Source: an uncultured Synechococcus sp.
Lineage (GTDB): Bacteria > Cyanobacteriota > Cyanobacteriia > PCC-6307 > Cyanobiaceae
Direction of reading: 5' to 3'
DNA length: 9,693 bases
NCBI GenBank assembly: GCA_937930135.1
Contig: CALGVO010000135.1
Span: 1-9,693 of the forward strand
The notes below the pieces were generated by a model. The model was not told the DNA's origin. It was given only the letters and a program-made list of their open reading frames with translations, and made no database searches. Shown here piece after piece: positions 6,139-9,693 of the stretch (positions are counted from its first letter, which is position 1; the number at the start of each line of letters is the position of its first letter). The translations under genes were made by a program, and so were the position numbers.

Positions 6139-6819
6139 TTACGACGGCAACCCCTGGTATTGGCCGATCTCGCTGTTGTCAGTCCAGCTCGACCAGGGGC
6201 TGAGTCGCTCGCCGCGCAGAGCTCCGAGGCCAGCTCCAGAAGCCAGTGCTGGGCTTTGATCTGCAGGAATCCACTGGCGCAACCGCGTCAGGCTGTGTTG
6301 CTGGCGCGGCCAATGAAAGGTGCGTCGGTGGCGCAAGGGCGCCAGCGTCCCCATCGCCACCGGGATCAGCAAACGACCACAGAAGAGCAGATCCCAGGGG
6401 GCCGGGGCGTGGACCACGCAGCTGCCAGGGGAGGGCCCAGGCGTCCACAGCAGCCGTAGACCCGCTGCCGTGGTGTGGGTCTCCTGGAACGTCTCCAGGG
6501 GATGAACGCCCGGTAGCAGGTAGGCCTCCTGTTCCTGCACCAGCACGGGCCAACCCAGGCGTTCCTGCAGCCGTTGGATGCGGCCATGGCCCTCCCGGCT
6601 GGTCAGCAGGATGCGGGGATGGCGTCCTGCCGCCAGGGTCTGCAGAGCTCCAAGGCTGGCTTCCGTGAACGGTGGGCAGTCGATTAGCACGGGCTCCGGA
6701 TCAGACGTCAGCCACCAGGAGGACCCTCCCCGGCAGTCGCGATTGGGAGGAAACAGCCAGAGGTCATCGCGCACCGGTTGCGGCGGGCGTCCTGATTCCA
6801 GGACGGACGGCATGGTCAT
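6139..6819 (-). CDS. Metallo-beta-lactamase-fold protein with degenerate metal site
   Basis: A 226-residue protein with the spacing of a glyoxalase II-like MBL fold. The strand pattern EPVLIDCPP (42-50) precedes ILLTSREGHGRIQ (70-82) at the place of the usual THxHxDH. Next come WTPGPSPGSCVVH (125-137) at the place of TPGHTPGS, and FCGRLL (146-151) at the place of the GD motif. In each, a metal ligand is replaced: Ser74 for the first His, Pro129 for the second-motif His, and Arg149 for the bridging Asp. I infer a non-catalytic or non-canonical protein. It is intact, so it is not simply a decaying gene. The ATG at 6819 (MTMPSVLE) is preferred; the longest frame starts with TTG at 6831, and an ATG at 6813 is also possible. 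It is divergent from the debranching enzyme and 132 bases upstream of HU on the same strand. Confidence 0.82.
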   Translation of the reverse strand: MTMPSVLESGRPPQPVRDDLWLFPPNRDCRGGSSWWLTSDPEPVLIDCPPFTEASLGALQTLAAGRHPRILLTSREGHGRIQRLQERLGWPVLVQEQEAYLLPGVHPLETFQETHTTAAGLRLLWTPGPSPGSCVVHAPAPWDLLFCGRLLIPVAMGTLAPLRHRRTFHWPRQQHSLTRLRQWIPADQSPALASGAGLGALRGERLSPWSSWTDNSEIGQYQGLPS

Positions 6820-6852
6820 GGGCTGAATCAAACGGCCGCAAGCATTAATTTG

Positions 6853-6865
6853 AACGCAGTGCGTT
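6853..6865. promoter_or_regulatory. 13-bp palindrome in the divergent MBL/isoamylase gap (operator candidate)
   Basis: AACGCA-G-TGCGTT is a perfect 6+6 inverted repeat around one central base. It lies within a 68-bp region shared by two divergent genes, beside an AT-rich ATTAATTT stretch. TGAACGC occurs twice in direct orientation at 6851-6857 and 6867-6873 (period 16), the first overlapping the palindrome. This would suit a dimeric repressor or activator controlling both genes. No clear minus-10/minus-35 pair could be assigned. Confidence 0.4.
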
Positions 6866-6887
6866 GTGAACGCGGGGGCCGGGATCC

Positions 6888-8963
6888 TTGAGCACGATCC
6901 AGCGCGGCAGGCCCTGGCCCTTGGGCAGTGCGATCACCGAACGGGGGGTGAATTTCTCCCTCGCAGCCCCCGGCGCCTATCGGGTGGAGCTCCTGCTTTA
7001 TGCGCGTGCGGATGCGGCTCAACCGGAGCGGATCATCGATCTTGGCTTGGAGCATCGTTCCGGTGATTACTGGCATGTGGAGGTGGAGGGCCTCCAGGCC
7101 GGTTGTTGCTACGGCTATCGCGTCTTCGGTCCGCTGGAGCCGGGCGGCCATGGCTTCCGACCGGCGAAGGTGCTGCTCGACCCCTGCGCGCGGGCGATCG
7201 CCGGCTGGGAGGTGTATCGGCGGGAGGCGGCCACCGGCGCTTCCCCCAACACCGACTGCTGTCTAAAGGCGGTGGTGTGTGAGCGGGACAGCTTCGACTT
7301 CCAGGCCCATCCGCGACCCCATCACAGCTGGAATCGCAGCGTGATCTACGAACTGCATGTGGGCGGCTTCACCCGGCGCGGTGACAGTGGAGTGGCTCCG
7401 GACCGCCGGGGCACTCTGCGGGGGGTGATCGACAAGCTCCCCTATCTCAAGGATCTGGGAGTCACGGCGATCGAGCTGCTGCCGATCCAGGCGTTTGATC
7501 CGCAGGATGCCCCAGCGGGGCGCGACAACGTCTGGGGGTACAGCCCCCTCAGCTGGTTCGCTCCCCACCATGGCTACATTGAGGGTGACGACCCTCTGCA
7601 GGCTCGCGTCCAAGTGCGCGAGCTGGTGTCGGCCTGTCACGACAACGGTCTCGAGGTTCTGCTCGATGTTGTGTACAACCACACCACCGAAGGGAACCGG
7701 CACGGGCCGACGCTGAGTTGGAGGGGATGCGGCGATCGGCTCTATTACCACCAGAACAGTAAGGGCGACTACCTCGATGTGAGTGGCTGTGGCAACAGCA
7801 TCGCCGCCAATCGCCCCCTGACCCGCCAGCTCATTCTCGAATCGATGCGCTGCTGGGCGATCGAACTCGGTGTGGATGGGTTCCGTTTTGATCTCGGCAT
7901 TGCCTTGAGTCGGGGTGAGGGGCTGCAACCGCTCGACCATCCGCCTCTGTTCGAGGCGATCGAAGCCGACCCCCTGTTGAGTGACCTGAAACTGGTGAGT
8001 GAGCCCTGGGATTGCGGCGGCCTCTATCGGCTCAGCGATTTCCCGGCGCAGCGGATCGGTGCCTGGAACGGACGGTTCCGCGACGATCTGCGCAGCTTCT
8101 GGAAAGGCGATGACAACAGCACCTGGAAGCTGGGTCAACGCATGCGCGGCAGCCCGGACCTGAACGGGGGGCGCTCCCTCTCGTTGGGGCGTTCCGTCAA
8201 TTTCATCACGGCCCACGACGGCTTCACCCTGATGGACCTGGTGAGCTTCAACGGCAAACACAACCTCGCCAATGGAGAAGACAACCGCGATGGTGAGAAT
8301 CACAACAGCAGCTGGAACCACGGTGTGGAGGGCCCCAGCACGGATCACGCCGTTCTGGCCTTGCGACGCAGGCAGCAGCGCAATCTGATCACCTCTCTGC
8401 TTCTCAGTCGAGGGGTGCCGATGCTGTTGATGGGCGATGAGGTGGGGCGGAGTCAGGGCGGCAACAACAACAGCTGGTGTCAGGACAGTCCCTTGAGTTG
8501 GATGATCTGGGGCGACGACCACTGTGATCGTCACCTCCAGGGCTATGTGCGGCGGTTGCTCCGTCTGCGCCAGCAGCTGGCCGATCTGATCAATCCTCAA
8601 CAGCCGATCGGTGAGATCCCGCAGCGGCGCAGCAGTGATCCCGATCAGCTCTGGCGCCAATGGCACGGGGTTGAACTCGGCAAGCCTGACTGGGCCAGCT
8701 GGTCCCATTGCCTGGCGGTGAGCCTGCAGCGTGGCAGTCGGGGTGCCGTGCTCTGGGCCGGTTTCAACAGCTATTTCAAGGCGATGCACTTCGACCTGCC
8801 CCAGCCCACCTCGCCCTGGCATCGCCTGATCGACACCGCTTTGCCACCGGGAGACGATCTGCCCCAGCATCCGGAGGCGTGGACGCCCGGGGGGGTGCCC
8901 CTGGAGGCCCGCAGCCTGGTGGTGATGGTGGCAGGTGAAATGCTCGGCAGTCTTCGGCTCTGA
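6888..8963 (+). CDS. glgX: GH13 isoamylase-type glycogen debranching enzyme
   Basis: A 691-residue cytoplasmic enzyme that hydrolyses alpha-1,6 branch points of glycogen-like storage glucan. It has an N-terminal CBM48/isoamylase-N beta domain (about 8-105, starting RPWPLGSAITERGVNFSLAA), a catalytic (beta/alpha)8 barrel (about 145-560) and a C-terminal beta domain. The four GH13 regions are complete: DVVYNH (260-265), DGFRFDLGI (330-338) with nucleophile Asp335, SEPWD (371-375) with acid/base Glu372, and TAHDG (441-445) with transition-state Asp444. The large insertions fit isoamylase/GlgX rather than pullulanase. The start is unusual: an in-frame TGA at 6867 and no ATG or GTG before the conserved N-terminus leave TTG at 6888 as the only sensible start. 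It is divergent from the MBL-like gene; a secreted-protein gene follows 41 bases downstream. Confidence 0.95.
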   Translation: MSTIQRGRPWPLGSAITERGVNFSLAAPGAYRVELLLYARADAAQPERIIDLGLEHRSGDYWHVEVEGLQAGCCYGYRVFGPLEPGGHGFRPAKVLLDPCARAIAGWEVYRREAATGASPNTDCCLKAVVCERDSFDFQAHPRPHHSWNRSVIYELHVGGFTRRGDSGVAPDRRGTLRGVIDKLPYLKDLGVTAIELLPIQAFDPQDAPAGRDNVWGYSPLSWFAPHHGYIEGDDPLQARVQVRELVSACHDNGLEVLLDVVYNHTTEGNRHGPTLSWRGCGDRLYYHQNSKGDYLDVSGCGNSIAANRPLTRQLILESMRCWAIELGVDGFRFDLGIALSRGEGLQPLDHPPLFEAIEADPLLSDLKLVSEPWDCGGLYRLSDFPAQRIGAWNGRFRDDLRSFWKGDDNSTWKLGQRMRGSPDLNGGRSLSLGRSVNFITAHDGFTLMDLVSFNGKHNLANGEDNRDGENHNSSWNHGVEGPSTDHAVLALRRRQQRNLITSLLLSRGVPMLLMGDEVGRSQGGNNNSWCQDSPLSWMIWGDDHCDRHLQGYVRRLLRLRQQLADLINPQQPIGEIPQRRSSDPDQLWRQWHGVELGKPDWASWSHCLAVSLQRGSRGAVLWAGFNSYFKAMHFDLPQPTSPWHRLIDTALPPGDDLPQHPEAWTPGGVPLEARSLVVMVAGEMLGSLRL

Positions 8964-9004
8964 AGGCAGCTGAGAATGCCGTGATCCGATGCAAAACCCG
9001 GAGT

Positions 9005-9466
9005 ATGCGTGCTTTCAGCCCTTTCGGCCGATCTCTGCTGCTTGCCGGGATCGCCACCATCGCCCTCCCGGCGGCAGCGGGCGAGTGTGAGGCGCCTCTG
9101 GGTTTCAGTTGGGCCCCCCAACGGCCCAACAAGGCCTGGATCCGCCTGCAGGATCAGCGGGTGATTCCCTGTCGCGACCTGGCCCTTGCCGGGGCAGGTG
9201 GTGCGACTCAGGCGTTGCAGTGTGATCGTTTCCGGTTGGATCTCGCCGCTCCCAGCACCGGGGTGACGGCGGTGGTGCTGAACCATTTCATGGATCAACG
9301 CTTTGTCTTCGAGAAACCCCGGGCGTCCGTGACGCGATCCTGTGATGCCGGTCGGGTGACCCTCACCAGGGTGCTGAAGCTGAGAGGCCAAGGCTTGCGG
9401 CTCGAGCTGGTGCAAACCTGGCGCTGGCGGCTCAGCGAGCATCAGCCTTCCAACACAACGCTCTGA
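9005..9466 (+). CDS. Predicted secreted four-cysteine protein, unknown function
   Basis: A 153-residue protein that I do not recognise. Residues 1-25 form a typical signal peptide: basic start (MRAFSPFGR), hydrophobic core SLLLAGIATIAL, and a cleavage site after ALPAAA. The mature part is about 127 residues, beta-strand-like in composition, with cysteines at 28, 56, 73 and 113 that could form two disulfides in the periplasm. It is rich in Arg, Leu and Val near the end (TLTRVLKLRGQGLRLELVQTWRW reads as a beta hairpin; residues 119-141). The ATG at 9005 gives a clean signal peptide; a GTG at 8981 would add eight residues. It lies 41 bases after the debranching enzyme on the same strand and may be co-transcribed, though no functional link is apparent since that enzyme is cytoplasmic. 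Confidence 0.75.
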   Translation: MRAFSPFGRSLLLAGIATIALPAAAGECEAPLGFSWAPQRPNKAWIRLQDQRVIPCRDLALAGAGGATQALQCDRFRLDLAAPSTGVTAVVLNHFMDQRFVFEKPRASVTRSCDAGRVTLTRVLKLRGQGLRLELVQTWRWRLSEHQPSNTTL

Positions 9467-9482
9467 TTCTGTGGCGATCGAG

Positions 9483-9508
9483 ACGCTGTCTCCGCCTCAG
9501 CAGCGTTT
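9483..9508 (+). terminator. Weak hairpin, possible terminator of the isoamylase-secreted protein transcript
   Basis: ACGCTG (9483-9488) and CAGCGT (9501-9506) form a six-pair stem with a 12-base loop, followed by TTAA rather than a long T-run. It lies 16 bases after the stop of the secreted-protein gene and just before the next small gene. The position suits a terminator, but the short U-tract makes it weak. Confidence 0.3.
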
Positions 9509-9535
9509 AACTGCTTCATCGTTGTTTGACCTTCG

Positions 9536-9634
9536 ATGGAACTGCTGGTTCTGGCGGCCCTGGCCATTCCCCTGTCCACCCTCGTGATCCAGGCCTTAGC
9601 CAAGGAAAACGATGACGAATTCGACTTTCTCTGA
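9536..9634 (+). CDS. Membrane microprotein with acidic tail (32 residues)
   Basis: A short ATG-to-TGA frame encoding 32 residues. Residues 3-20 form a hydrophobic span (LLVLAALAIPLSTLVIQA), and the last dozen are hydrophilic and acidic (AKENDDEFDFL). The ordered pattern of a perfect membrane helix followed by a compact charged tail is unlikely to come from random GC-rich sequence, which usually gives Arg/Pro/Ala-rich frames. The topology matches one-helix accessory subunits of photosynthetic membranes, but no named family can be given. There is no Shine-Dalgarno. It starts 69 bases after the secreted-protein gene and stops five bases before the 3' end of the convergent tRNA-Arg. Alternative view: an unexpressed frame. 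Confidence 0.6.
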   Translation: MELLVLAALAIPLSTLVIQALAKENDDEFDFL

Positions 9635-9639
9635 TGTCA

Positions 9640-9693
9640 CGCCCCCTGTTGGATTCGAACCAACGACCGGCTGCTTAGAAGGCAGCTGCTCTA
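9640..9693 (-). tRNA. trnR: tRNA-Arg (anticodon UCU), 5' part beyond window
   Basis: On the minus strand the last 54 bases of a tRNA are visible: the end of the D arm (TAGAGC), anticodon stem GCTGC/GCAGC with loop CTTCTAA (anticodon TCT at 9679-9677, reading AGA), variable region, T stem GTTGG/CCAAC with loop TTCGAAT, 3' acceptor strand AGGGGGC and discriminator G. No CCA is encoded. The 5' acceptor strand and most of the D arm lie past the right edge. Confidence 0.94.

Noticed and set aside
7193..7202. GGCGATCGCC, an exact extended HIP1 palindrome of cyanobacteria
   Set aside because: I noticed just one exact copy, within coding sequence of a GC-rich window; expected by chance and not evidence of the HIP1-rich genome type.
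7263..8870. 535-codon open frame antisense to the debranching enzyme
   Set aside because: It mirrors the codon structure of the GH13 gene in a GC-rich genome; its product is low-complexity (His, Val, Ala, Gln, Pro) with no domain, while the opposite strand has all four GH13 motifs.

Overview
The window looks like chromosomal DNA from a marine or brackish picocyanobacterium (Synechococcus/Cyanobium type). The evidence is high GC content, very short intergenic spacers, few Shine-Dalgarno sites, and cyanobacterial families together: a Ycf63/MlaE-type permease, DUF3119, DUF3086, a GluQ enzyme and an isoamylase-type debranching enzyme. This is inferred from protein content and style. No species marker such as rRNA is present. 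I see no phage, transposon, CRISPR or toxin-antitoxin genes, and the region reads as core chromosome.

Layout. (1) Positions 3900 to 1 on the minus strand form one tight run: an MFS/GPH sugar-cation symporter-like protein, an MlaE-type lipid-transport permease, a DUF3119 membrane protein, a DUF3086 coiled-coil protein, and the first 98 codons of plsY, which is cut by the window edge. The last four suggest envelope lipid synthesis or trafficking. (2) tRNA-Gly(UCC) at 3962-4032 on the plus strand, then a small secreted protein gene on the minus strand (4038-4307) facing away from a 38-residue single-span membrane protein gene on the plus strand (4372-4488). (3) Minus-strand run HU (6006-5731), gluQ (5642-4680) and a 65-residue CxxCxGxG zinc-finger protein (4651-4454). 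HU has a recognisable sigma70-type promoter, a 5' UTR with alternative inverted repeats, and a hairpin-plus-U-tract terminator before gluQ. (4) A degenerate metallo-beta-lactamase-fold gene (6819-6139, minus) diverges from a GH13 isoamylase/GlgX gene (6888-8963, plus, TTG start). The 68-bp gap between them holds a 13-bp palindrome. (5) Downstream of the debranching enzyme come a secreted four-cysteine protein (9005-9466), a 32-residue membrane microprotein (9536-9634) and, convergent with it, the 3' part of tRNA-Arg(UCU), cut by the right edge.

Functions touched: acyl-lipid synthesis and lipid movement between membranes (group 1), nucleoid structure and tRNA-Asp queuosine glutamylation (group 3), and storage-glucan debranching (group 4). 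Several proteins have no known role: DUF3119, DUF3086, the inactive-looking MBL protein, two exported proteins and three microproteins. No gene-free stretch exceeds 300 bases. No wholly new system is evident; the best leads are the lipid operon with two DUFs, the divergent operator-like palindrome, the MBL pseudo-enzyme and the microproteins.
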